Origin: Carpediemonas membranifera
Lineage: Eukaryota > Fornicata
Length of the DNA stretch: 64,000 nt
NCBI GenBank assembly: GCA_019828565.1
Contig: JAHDYR010000067.1
Coordinates: forward strand, 186,001-250,000
Direction of reading: 5' to 3'
A program made the translations under genes and the position numbers. The notes under the pieces are model-generated. The model was not told the DNA's origin and made no database searches. It saw nothing but the letters and a program-made list of their open reading frames with translations. Of the stretch, positions 39,688-48,407 are shown in pieces. How positions within the stretch are numbered: position 1 is the first letter of the stretch; every line of letters begins with the position of its first letter.

Positions 39688-40809
39688 ATGTTTCATTTTG
39701 CACCAATCTTGGTGCAAATGGTGACGGAACATTTGGGGGAATTGGCGCGGTTGCTGCAGCTAGTAGCTTCTGAGGAATCTGATGATCCTCGAATGCGTTC
39801 TCTGCAGCGCCGTTGTGCAACATTGGGCTCCGACATCCAAAATCTGCGATCGTCACGCGTAGCGCCGGGCAACAGGAGGCGCAAGAGGCTTGTGCGCCGT
39901 CCCGTGTGTCACTCAGAGCCCGCTTCGTCGGTAGACGAGAGCTCGAACGATGACAGCGAAGAAGACGAATCGCCGACTTCTTCGGACGATGCCCCGGGGA
40001 ATGACAGCTCCCCAACGCTGCCAGACGGCCAGCCCGAAGCCAACCAGCCTGCTGACGTGACTACTACGGTTCGCCAGCTCTCCCACGCCTCAGGAACGGA
40101 CGTTTCGGACTTGAACCGGCTGGTCCATCGGCTGTTGGGCGAGCACGCCCATTCGATTGCTCTAACACTCACCCCGCTTATGAATTCTCTCCGTGAACAG
40201 CGGTTCGAGCGTGAGTTCTCCCTCGAAGACGTCGAACGCCAACTTAAGGGTGTTTCTTGTGCGCGTCGCGTGTTGCTCGATCTTCAGGCCTTCATGAAAC
40301 TTGCCCAGGCACTACCTGAACTGGACCTGCATCGCGCCGCCACTTGGCACCATGAGATGGACGCTATCCGACGCAAGCTCCCTGGTAGGGGTGACAAGTC
40401 CCTCTGCCACCTCCTGGCCTTAGCCGTCTTCCCGGGAGTCTATGGTTTGCTTCAAGAGGCTTGCTACCGGTCCTCTGATATACCGGAGATGGAGAAGCGA
40501 TTCCGCTTGGTCATGCGGGTATTCAAAGCCCATCCACAGTGGGTACCGGTACTCATGACTACGGGCGACGGAGGGCTCCAGTTCACTGATGAGCTCCGTA
40601 CTTATCGACTGGAACGAGTTGTTGGCAGTCGCAATGGCCCGGGTGGTCGACTCCTCACGTTGAAATGGGAAGACTACAGGTTTGTGACACGGTCGTACCC
40701 GACGCCGGAGTTGCTAGAATTGCCTGAAGTGGTAGCGCACCTTGCTCGTCACGGGGTTGAACCGCGCAGTACTGGACCTGCCTTCGCTGGTCGGGGCCGC
40801 CGACTCTAA
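39688..40809 (+). CDS. Antisense ORF of element B, intact (about 373 aa)
   Basis: This is the unbroken version of the ORF at 4817-5939: acidic/serine-rich middle, helical domain (RVLLDLQAFMKLAQALPELDL) and chromodomain-like C-terminus (YRLERVVGSR, LLTLKWEDY). It is transcribed toward pol from the 3' LTR side. Gene order and orientation are unlike standard Ty3/gypsy elements but similar to antisense or additional ORFs reported in some plant and animal elements. Function unknown; chromatin binding is suggested by the C-terminus. Confidence 0.65.
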   Translation: MFHFAPILVQMVTEHLGELARLLQLVASEESDDPRMRSLQRRCATLGSDIQNLRSSRVAPGNRRRKRLVRRPVCHSEPASSVDESSNDDSEEDESPTSSDDAPGNDSSPTLPDGQPEANQPADVTTTVRQLSHASGTDVSDLNRLVHRLLGEHAHSIALTLTPLMNSLREQRFEREFSLEDVERQLKGVSCARRVLLDLQAFMKLAQALPELDLHRAATWHHEMDAIRRKLPGRGDKSLCHLLALAVFPGVYGLLQEACYRSSDIPEMEKRFRLVMRVFKAHPQWVPVLMTTGDGGLQFTDELRTYRLERVVGSRNGPGGRLLTLKWEDYRFVTRSYPTPELLELPEVVAHLARHGVEPRSTGPAFAGRGRRL

Positions 40810-40852
40810 CAACTAATCAACAATAAATCAGGCGAGATGAGAATAGGAGGGT

Positions 40853-43800
40853 TTACAACCCTTCCGACTTGGCCTGAGCAGACGACAAGAAGTCATCCAG
40901 AGCAGCAGCGTCTCTAAGGGAGCGGTATGGCTCCCAGGTAGCCTCGGAGTCTTCAAATCCTTGCCAATGGACAAGGTACTCTCTCTTTGAGACCGAGCCC
41001 GTGCCACGCGACTTGGATATCCGGTCGATATACCACTCCTCCACGCCGGCGGCCGCCACCTGCTTGATCTGTTCCTCTGATAGGGTGCCGGGGACGAACT
41101 TTCTGACGCGAGACGCATCGACCCGGATGGGTTCCGCTCCGGGCTGACCTAAGTCTTTCACCATGTAGGCTACTACAACACCGCTCTGCTTGACAGACGA
41201 CACTCGTCGCATAGGCCCAATCTCCAGCCCGGGGAAAGCTTGTTTGGAGGGCGCGAGGGATATTTCACGAGCACAAACCGTGACAAGATCTCCGTGCGGG
41301 TGGTGGAGGCCTTCGCCAACGCGTCTTCGCGCATGGCCAGGACACGTGCCTTGGCCAATTGTGTAGCGGCTTCGGCAGCGAGGAGATGCGACGTACGAGC
41401 TGCTGCCGTGCTGTTCTCGGTAACGTATAACTACTCCGGCACCGCCATGTTGCTCCCGAACAGTATCTCGGCGGGGGAAAGGCGTGTTGGTTGTCTTGGC
41501 ATGGAATTGACAATAAACTGCGCAACCGGTAAATGCTGACGCCAATTGCCGTTTCTGAGCTCAAACTTCCTTGCCTTGAGCACTCTCTCGACCATCTGGT
41601 TAGCTCTCTCAACCATTCCGTTGGACTGAGGGTGATGCGCGGTGGTAACGTGTGTCTCGAACCCCATGTCCTGTGCCAGCTTCTTCATGAGAGCGTTATT
41701 GAACTCGGGACCTCCGTCAGACTGCAGCACTCGTGGGCAACCGTAACGCAGCACCCATGTGTTGACGAAGGCATCCACGGCATCGCGTGCGGTGGTAGAC
41801 TTGACGGGGGCTAGCTCCGTCCACCTGGAACACATGTCTATCATGACTTGGACGTATTTGTAGCCGTCACGCTCCGGGAGCGGACCTAGAGTATCGATTG
41901 CCACCCGCTGGAACGGTGCATCCACAGCCGTGTGTAGACCGTCTGTTTTTTCAACAGGCGGTCTCTCCAAGACCTGGCAGACAGGGCACTTGGCGACGTA
42001 GTCGTAAACGTCACGGCGAGTAACTGAAACACCGGCTTCCCGCAAACGTTCCATGGTTAACCGTCCGGAGAGGTGGGCGTTACCGAACGGGTGGGCTTTG
42101 CTGATCTCATCAACTGACGCTAGCGAGAATACGCGCGACAGACCGTCGGCTCCCCCGTTGTCTAAACCGGCCACGTGCTTCAATTCGAAATCTAGGTCTG
42201 CAATAGAATCGGCCCATCTACGCACCTTAGCGTTACTCGACCTATACATGTACAAGAGGTTGCGATGGTCGGTCAGGAGCTCGAATCTCTCCCAGGACAA
42301 GAACTTCCTCCACTTCTGAAGGGCTGACACAATCGCAAAGGCTTCCTTCTCGCCGACACTCCATCTGGATTGGACGTCTGTGAAGGCTTTGGACATATAA
42401 CACACGGGGCGACCCTCCTGCAGGAGGACAGCCCCGTACCCCACGTCGGATGCGTCAGTCATCACGACATGAGGTTTGGTCGCGTCGAACATCGCCAAAG
42501 AATCTGCCGAGCACAAGGCTTCTTTGATATCCGCTAGGGCAGCCTCTAGCTCTTTCTCTGGCACGGCCGTACGGTTAGTCGTTGCAGACACGAGTGGTTT
42601 GGCGCGGGTCGCGTAGTTCGGTACGAAGTCGCGGAAGTAGTTAAAGAATCCGACTAGACCTTGCATCCCCTTGACTGTAGGCGACAGCTTCATGTCTTGG
42701 ATATCGTTGACTCTCTCTGGTGAGATCCTGACTGACCCCTCGGAGATGATCCAGCCGAGGAACTCCACCTCGGCCCGACCGAACTGACACTTGTCCCTTC
42801 CGAGCTGGAGCTTGTACTCACGGGCGCGCTGGAGGACCTTCCTCAGGTTCTCGATGTATTCCTCTGGCGTGGCACCCATGACGATCACGTCGTCGATGTA
42901 AATGATGCAGGCGGTCCCAAGTAGCCCTCTGAACGCGTTTTCCATCGCTCTCTGAAAGAAAGCACCGGCATTGCGAAGCCCAAAGGGCATCCGTGTATAT
43001 TGGAACTGGCCGAAGGTAGTCCTGAACGCGGTATACTTCCGGCAACGCTCAGTAAGGGCGATCTGGTGGTAGCCGGCAGACAGATCGAGCGTTGCGAACA
43101 CTCGCTTACCCGAAAGTTGTGTGATAACTTCGTCAATTCGAGGGATGGGGTAATCAAATGGCTCTGTCATGGTGTTGACTTCACGAAAGTCGACGACAAA
43201 GCGAGTCTTGCCACCCTTCTTGGGTACGATGATAGTTGGGCTGGAATAGGCCGATTGACACGCCTGTATATACCTCTTGGCCAGAAGGGTATCGATGTGT
43301 TCCTTGACAACCGGGACCTTTGGGGGCGGAACATAGTAGGGACGTACGTGGACGACTCGATCGCCCTTGAGGCATAGGTCGTAGGGCTCGAGCTTGCTCG
43401 GTTCAGTACGGTCACGGAAGAGGTCTTCGTACTCCTTGAGCAGCTTGATCTGCTGGCTCGCGATACCATCGGGGAGGGTAAGAGCCTTAGCTTCAAACTT
43501 GCTCGGGACGGGAGGATCGTCAGTTGCTTCGCTCTCCGAGTTGCTAGGCTGGGCCATTGAGGGCAGCAGTCCGATCTCTACCATCTGGCTGTAACCAAAA
43601 CTGACTTCGTACGCAGTTTTGAGAACGAAAGCGCGGATCTTCAGCTCGCAGCCACGTGGCGTGAAGGGAGATGGCCTCAACGTGATCTGCACCGATACGG
43701 TGCCTTCAGCTTCTCGTATTCCACCTGCCGTTTGGATGCGTACAGTATCGTGGTTGATCCTGGTAACGGCTGGCGAGGAGCACAGATCGGGAGATATCGT

Positions 43801-44040
43801 GGCACAGTCAGCACCAGAGTCTAGTAAGACCTTCACTTCGGCCTTCTCGATGACTCCATTGACTACAGGCAACGACCCTCCACCTGACGCAGCGGAAAAT
43901 AAACACTTCGCCCCGTTTACTGGGGACTTAAAACGACAGAACTTCTCGAGGTGACCCTGCTTCTTGCAAACCGGGCATGTGGCACGATCCCGCGGGCACT
44001 TGAAGGATGGATGGCCCGTCTCGCCGCAGTTGTAGCACAC
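40853..44040 (-). pseudogene. Element B pol
   Basis: It has the same domain order and motifs as A: two CCHC knuckles, DSGA protease, YIDD RT, TDAS RNase H, and D,D,E integrase with NGMVERANQ. The frame is open from the knuckles to a TAG at 41431-41433, where A has a lysine codon. Beyond it a 2-bp insertion near 41218 shifts the linker before the chromodomain (EEWYIDRIS, WQGFEDSEATWEP). Everything up to the integrase core is intact. Confidence 0.85.
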
Positions 44041-44893
44041 CAGCTCGCGCTTGCCCTCTCCTCGTTGGTTCGGGGGCTCTTGCGGCTGGCTTATCCTGAT
44101 GATGAGGCTTGGCGATTGGCTTGGGGGCGGGATGGGTGGGTTCGTGGTGAAGACCGCGATGGGGTTTGCCCGACTTAGCCTTGGTTGACGACTGCTTGTC
44201 GGTCATTCCGATGGAACGCAGCATGGCACGGGATTCCTCGATATCGCGAGCGATATCAATCACCCGCGGCATAGCCAGTTCGAGGGAGAAGCCTTCGGTG
44301 AGATCCTTAACCTTGTACTGAACGCGCGAATTATCGGGTAGCTTAAAGCAACGCGCGTAGGTGTCGCAGAGGATCTCAGAGTCTACCCCGGGATCAACAA
44401 GGGAGAGGAGGGTTCTGAACCGTCGGTTCACTCGAACCACCTCCTGCGGAGTAAAGGACGAGATGGAGAGACGGAACAAGTCGAGACGGGCAGAAAAACG
44501 GGACGGTTGCAGTGCTCTACCGAGCCGCTTGAGGACGCGGTCGTCTTTAGCGAGACGCTTGGCCTTGCGCTTACGCTTGTGCGTCTTTCGGACAGCTGCG
44601 GTTAGGATGAGGGACTGCTGGAGGGGTTGCTCGTCGTCTTTAGGCGTTCCGGCTACTGGTGAACCTTCATCGTTCACGGGGACAGAGGCCTCGGCCGAGG
44701 GGATGGCTTCAGAGGCCTTGGCGAAGAGGTTAAAGCCGAGAGCGTCAGCGTACCGTTGGACTTCGGTGTCAATCATGTCGGCAACGTCGGCATCACCGCC
44801 TTTGGCTCGGTACTCGGACAAATCCTCGGCGAATCGGACTAACGACTCAATGGTCGTCTTCTTTAGCATAGGCATATTGTTATAGAGCGTCAT
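43928..44893 (-). CDS. Element B gag, intact
   Basis: ATG 44893 lies 22 nt after the LTR. About 321 aa: helical N-terminus, a basic stretch (RKTHKRKRKAKRLAKDD) and a capsid-like helical region (RLDLFRLSISSF). The last part overlaps pol by about 110 bp one frame apart, while the CCHC knuckles are in the pol frame, so a frameshift upstream of the knuckles is required. The site was not identified. Confidence 0.7.
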   Translation of the reverse strand: MTLYNNMPMLKKTTIESLVRFAEDLSEYRAKGGDADVADMIDTEVQRYADALGFNLFAKASEAIPSAEASVPVNDEGSPVAGTPKDDEQPLQQSLILTAAVRKTHKRKRKAKRLAKDDRVLKRLGRALQPSRFSARLDLFRLSISSFTPQEVVRVNRRFRTLLSLVDPGVDSEILCDTYARCFKLPDNSRVQYKVKDLTEGFSLELAMPRVIDIARDIEESRAMLRSIGMTDKQSSTKAKSGKPHRGLHHEPTHPAPKPIAKPHHQDKPAARAPEPTRRGQARAGVLQLRRDGPSILQVPAGSCHMPGLQEAGSPREVLSF

Positions 44894-44903
44894 CAAAACG
44901 TGG

Positions 44904-44915
44904 AATACTAGTATT
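44904..44915 (-). promoter_or_regulatory. Post-LTR palindrome of element B
   Basis: AATACTAGTATT, as in element A and in the diverged solo LTR L. Confidence 0.75.
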
Positions 44916-45039
44916 GTGGTTCGTTTGACGAACTATGTTTACAAGAGGAGAAGACTCGACACAATGGTGTCGAGGAGAAACTCCTTGACTAACTAATATC
45001 ATATATAAATCTGTGTAATCTTGGGTGAGACCCATGACA
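44915..45039 (-). repeat. 5' LTR of element B (125 bp)
   Basis: It is identical to the 3' LTR; the TATA-like box and the hairpin (44955-44974) are as in element A. Confidence 0.92.
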
Positions 45040-45498
45040 CCAGGCCCTCACCACGACAAGTCCATCGTCGGCAAAGCAGCCATGGTCCGCACCTACACCC
45101 GCGTAGGCTACAAGCAGCGCGGCCCCGTCCGAGTTGTTGGTGTGAGCACCAAGCCCAACACGTACAGCCTGCATGACCCGACCACGGAGACATCATTCGT
45201 GGCTCACGCAGACAGCATCCTCCAGTTCCAGGGCGACTACACCGACGACGAGCTAAAACACTGGGCGCTGAAACTCGCAAGAGAGTATGAGGTAGACCAG
45301 ATCGTGGGCCACCGCACCCAAGACGGGACCCTTCAGTTCAAGATCCGCTGGCTCGGGTACACAAGCGAGGACGACTCCTGGGAGAACTACACACGCGAGA
45401 TCAACAAGCTAGAAGCACTAGACATTTACCTTGAACAACACCCACACCTCAAGCCGACCCTGGCAGCCCAACGTAAGCGGAAATCATACATCAGATAA
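45040..45498 (+). pseudogene. Element H integrase tail and chromodomain
   Basis: After the CCAG duplication the frame continues from 38999. It has a GPY-like segment (RVGYKQRGPVRVVGV, NTYSLHDP), then a chromodomain (YEVDQIVGHR, FKIRWLGYTSEDDSWE) with the conserved aromatic pattern. It ends with TAA at 45496-45498. It is intact by itself but belongs to a dead element. Confidence 0.7.
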
Positions 45499-45563
45499 TC
45501 GAGATTATGGGGGCTGGGCACGATATCCGCGACATCCACGTGTGACCGTTTCTTACTTTCCGG

Positions 45564-45634
45564 GAACTCACAGCCTAAGTGGTAGAGCGTTGGCCTGCTG
45601 ATCACGAGGTTGTTGATTCGAGTCGTATGAGATT
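45564..45634 (+). tRNA. tRNA-like sequence, probably a pseudogene
   Basis: The 71 nt have an A-box-like GCCTAAGTGGTAGAGC, an anticodon-loop-like CTGCTGA (would read GCT) and a B-box-like GATTCGAGTC at tRNA spacing. The acceptor, anticodon and T stems pair poorly (T stem: one Watson-Crick and one wobble pair of five). I take it as a tRNA pseudogene or tRNA-derived repeat, not a functional tRNA. Confidence 0.3.
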
Positions 45635-45739
45635 AGGAAGGCTGTGTACTGTCGGCCTGGCACATTTGGGACGCTTTGAAGATGGCATATTGACACAGTC
45701 ACATAAATAATACTTCCTCTGAACCGCTTTTTTATTCTC

Positions 45740-46894
45740 TTAAGGGATGATCTCGAGGCTGAAATCCGACAGCGCGGGGTCATCGAGGGCCATCTCCAGG
45801 GCCGGGTGACCTTCCTCTAGCATCTTCTTGACATCAGGAACAAGATCCTCCATGATCTTGACCAAATGCCTCACACCCTCACAGATCCAGTCCATACCTT
45901 CATCGCCCCACCAGGCTGTCTTGTTAACGTAAAGACAGCGGCCACCGCAGACGTTACGGATGGAGCACTTGTCGCAGGCACCGGCTACGTCGACGCGCTC
46001 AAGGTCAGACTTAGTGGATGTGTGGATGTCGCCAATACAGTTCCATGGCTCGTCGAAGCCAACCGGACATATCATCAGGCGGCCATCAGTGGTAATTGAC
46101 CAGGTGTCGACACCAACGCCACAACGGAGGCCATTGATCGCAGAGCGGCCAAGGACGGTGTTGAGGACACCGAGGAAGGGCACAATGATCGGCGCGCGAC
46201 CCTCCTTCAGCTCAGCAACGAAGAAATCGCGGAGACGATCGAGGCTGGGCTTGTACTGATTGTTCATCCAGCCGGGGAAGTCGCCCCAACGTGTGTTCAT
46301 GGGAGCATCGAAACCGACGTCCATCTGCCAGTAGACCGCGGTGAATGGGACCGGCGCATCACGGAGAAGATGGATTGCTTCAGCAGCAATGTCCGTCTTC
46401 ATCGAGCACGTCATGCGGGCTACCAGAGGGCCCTTGTAGCCCCTGTCGATGGCGTCATGGACGTTATCCATCACCCTCTTGTAGAGTCCTTTTGATCTGT
46501 AGCCATCGGTGGTAGCTTCACTGCCGTCAATGGACACAAGAATGGACCAAAGGCGGAGGAGGTATTCTGTCGGCAAGGAGTGGAGCAGCGTGACGTTGGA
46601 CTGGAGGATGAACTGCGCCTTGGGGTAACGGTCCATCACCTTCCGAAGGAACGGAATGCTTGTAAGCGGCTCGCCACCATAGAAGACGACGGTTATTCCC
46701 TCGCCATCCTCAGACTCGAAGAACTTGGCAAGATCATCCACGGGGTATGTAGGACGGTGTGGCATCTGCAGGTCTTCAGCCGTGGCACCACAGTACGTGC
46801 AGGACAGGTTGCAGTCCGCAGAGGTAAACACGAAGAAGAGACTGGGATTGGTCTTGGACTTGGTAACCTGAGCAGTACTATCCGCCGCTGACAT
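45740..46894 (-). CDS. Radical SAM/SPASM-domain enzyme, probable peptide modifier
   Basis: From ATG 46894 the protein has 384 aa. The N-terminus has VFTSADCNLSCTYC, the C-x3-C-x2-C site for the SAM-cleaving 4Fe-4S cluster, and GGEPL on strand 2. The C-terminus has a SPASM-type cysteine set (GLRCGVGVD, LMICPVG, ACDKCSIRNVCGGRC...C) for auxiliary clusters. Such enzymes mature peptides or proteins, and this layout recalls an archaeal/bacterial peptide-modifying group. It needs low-oxygen conditions. Its presence in a eukaryote suggests horizontal acquisition. It diverges from the next gene by 86 bp. Confidence 0.75.
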   Translation of the reverse strand: MSAADSTAQVTKSKTNPSLFFVFTSADCNLSCTYCGATAEDLQMPHRPTYPVDDLAKFFESEDGEGITVVFYGGEPLTSIPFLRKVMDRYPKAQFILQSNVTLLHSLPTEYLLRLWSILVSIDGSEATTDGYRSKGLYKRVMDNVHDAIDRGYKGPLVARMTCSMKTDIAAEAIHLLRDAPVPFTAVYWQMDVGFDAPMNTRWGDFPGWMNNQYKPSLDRLRDFFVAELKEGRAPIIVPFLGVLNTVLGRSAINGLRCGVGVDTWSITTDGRLMICPVGFDEPWNCIGDIHTSTKSDLERVDVAGACDKCSIRNVCGGRCLYVNKTAWWGDEGMDWICEGVRHLVKIMEDLVPDVKKMLEEGHPALEMALDDPALSDFSLEIIP

Positions 46895-46980
46895 CAACGT
46901 TTCAACGTTTTCAGAGCAACGCTCGTTGAGTTTGCCCGATATTAGCAAAATCGCAGGATAAGGTCTGCACAAAAAATGCG

Positions 46981-47385
46981 ATGCAGTTTACGGGCCAAGC
47001 AGCTCTCTTTGAGCATATCTATCGAGAACGCGAGCAACCGTTCAGCTCCGTCAAGTGCCCGTGCAAGATCAAGCCCAAGAGAGTAAACGTTGCTGTGAAG
47101 AAGACCCCAGGCTACGAATATAAGCAATATCTATCTTGTTCTATAAACGGATGCCTCTTTTCAGCTGGATCTAACCCCATCGTAGGCGAAGACACTAAGG
47201 TTGTGTCTGCGTCATTCTTTGTCACGATCCCCAGAGTCGGGGAGAGGCCCTTCGTCATGATCAAGACCAAACACATGAGACACTCCAAGTGGGTGATATC
47301 AGGCCTTGCCTCGCATGACATAAAAATGTGGTCTCCCAGAAGTGACAAAGAAAAATGTTTATTGGGTCAGGTCGACATGAAGTAA
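46981..47385 (+). CDS. Unknown small protein with a possible zinc site (134 aa)
   Basis: ATG 46981, TAA at the end. CPCKIKPK and LSCSINGC give a C-x1-C...C-x4-C set that may bind zinc. The middle (VSASFFVTIPRVGERPFVMIKTK) looks like beta strands. Divergent from the radical SAM gene, with which it may share a promoter; there is no evidence that it is its substrate. Confidence 0.5.
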   Translation: MQFTGQAALFEHIYREREQPFSSVKCPCKIKPKRVNVAVKKTPGYEYKQYLSCSINGCLFSAGSNPIVGEDTKVVSASFFVTIPRVGERPFVMIKTKHMRHSKWVISGLASHDIKMWSPRSDKEKCLLGQVDMK

Positions 47386-48389
47386 CTGGGCCATGTCATT
47401 CTTGATTTACGTGTAACACAGCAATACGTCCAAAAAATGCCATCCTGAAGAAGGTCCCGGAGGCGGCAGGACACTCGGACGAAAAGGCGCTCATGTGCAT
47501 ATTCCACCACGACTGTAAGGTAAGGTTACCTCACTCCTGCCGGCCTGGGTGTCCTTCCCATCGTGCTTGCCAATGACAGTCACGGCCGTATGCTCTCTCG
47601 CATGGGGCGGTCGAGTCCGGCTCCGAGGGTCGGCTCACTGAGTGTGGGGTCTGTAATGCCCAGTCGGGCTGCTCTCGACGCCATCAGTGCTGAGCCGTTT
47701 CCACTGACCGCGAAGTCCAGCCCGGCACGGCTGAGGCTTCATCAGGGTCTCCAGAGTCCACTTGCGACACCGACGACGCCGAGTCACGCTCCAGCGACAG
47801 TGACGACGAGTCACCTCATGATCTGGCTGGCTACATCGAGCTAATGTGGAGCCTCTTCCACAACTTCATTGACGGCCCCGCTGCTCTCCTTCGGAAACTC
47901 AACAAGGGGCGCCTCTTCAAATTCGCTACCGACACGGTTCGCACCGTGCGCTTCTGCTCGTCTCCCGTGTGGCCGACCTGCTAGCGGCTTGGTCGGAAGA
48001 GGGTCTCTCAAGATAGCTACCCGATGCCCTGCGGAAGAAGCTAGCCGAACTCGAGCGGAAGCAGGAAGAATAAGGTCATTGCCGACAAGAACAGCGTGAT
48101 TAAGAAGCTGAAACGGGATCTGAAGAGTGTAAAAATCCGTCGTTGTGCTGCTTCATGTGTACCGGATTCGGAGAGGGGCCAAGGATTTACTATCCCATCC
48201 GACGTCACTCTTGCTGGCATCAACCACAAGGTCGACCCTGACTCGGGTGCTGATTGCTCACTGCTTGTCTCACAGGCAGAGGCCACGAGAGCCCGCCTGA
48301 AGGTGAGAGTCATTGCATGCCCGCCGAGAATCTTCGCAGTCGATGGCAGACCCATCCACATCGCAGGCCAAGCAACGGTGAAGCTATGA
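47386..48389 (+). pseudogene. Degraded Ty3/gypsy gag-protease remnant
   Basis: Pieces in several frames remain: an acidic/serine gag-like part (SRSSDSDDESPHDL, about 47760-47820), helices (IELMWSLFHNFIDGPAALLRKL) and, near 48230-48385, a protease-like PDSGADCSLLVSQAEA with GRPIHIAGQATVKL. Frames change at several points and stop codons intervene. No LTRs recognised. Confidence 0.5.
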
Positions 48390-48407
48390 AGCATTTTATG
48401 TCGCCGC

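Larger units (their letters stand above)
39000..45039 (-). mobile_element. Element B: second copy of element A
   Basis: The 125-bp LTRs at 39000-39124 and 44915-45039 are identical and flanked by CCAG (38996-38999 and 45040-45043). Over 6040 bp it differs from A at few sites. Compared with A it has an intact gag and antisense ORF but a stop (TAG 41431-41433) and a 2-bp insertion (about 41218) in the integrase tail. Both copies are recent, and each has defects the other lacks. Confidence 0.92.
37423..45498 (+). mobile_element. Element H: internally deleted Ty3/gypsy element, split by element B
   Basis: A presumed LTR (37423-37506) is followed by a palindrome and gag (37523-38002). About 10 bp later the sequence is already at the end of RNase H, so protease, RT and most of RNase H are deleted. 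Integrase follows with two stop codons. Element B sits at CCAG, and the chromodomain end is at 45040-45498. No 3' LTR equal to the 5' one was seen. Confidence 0.65.
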
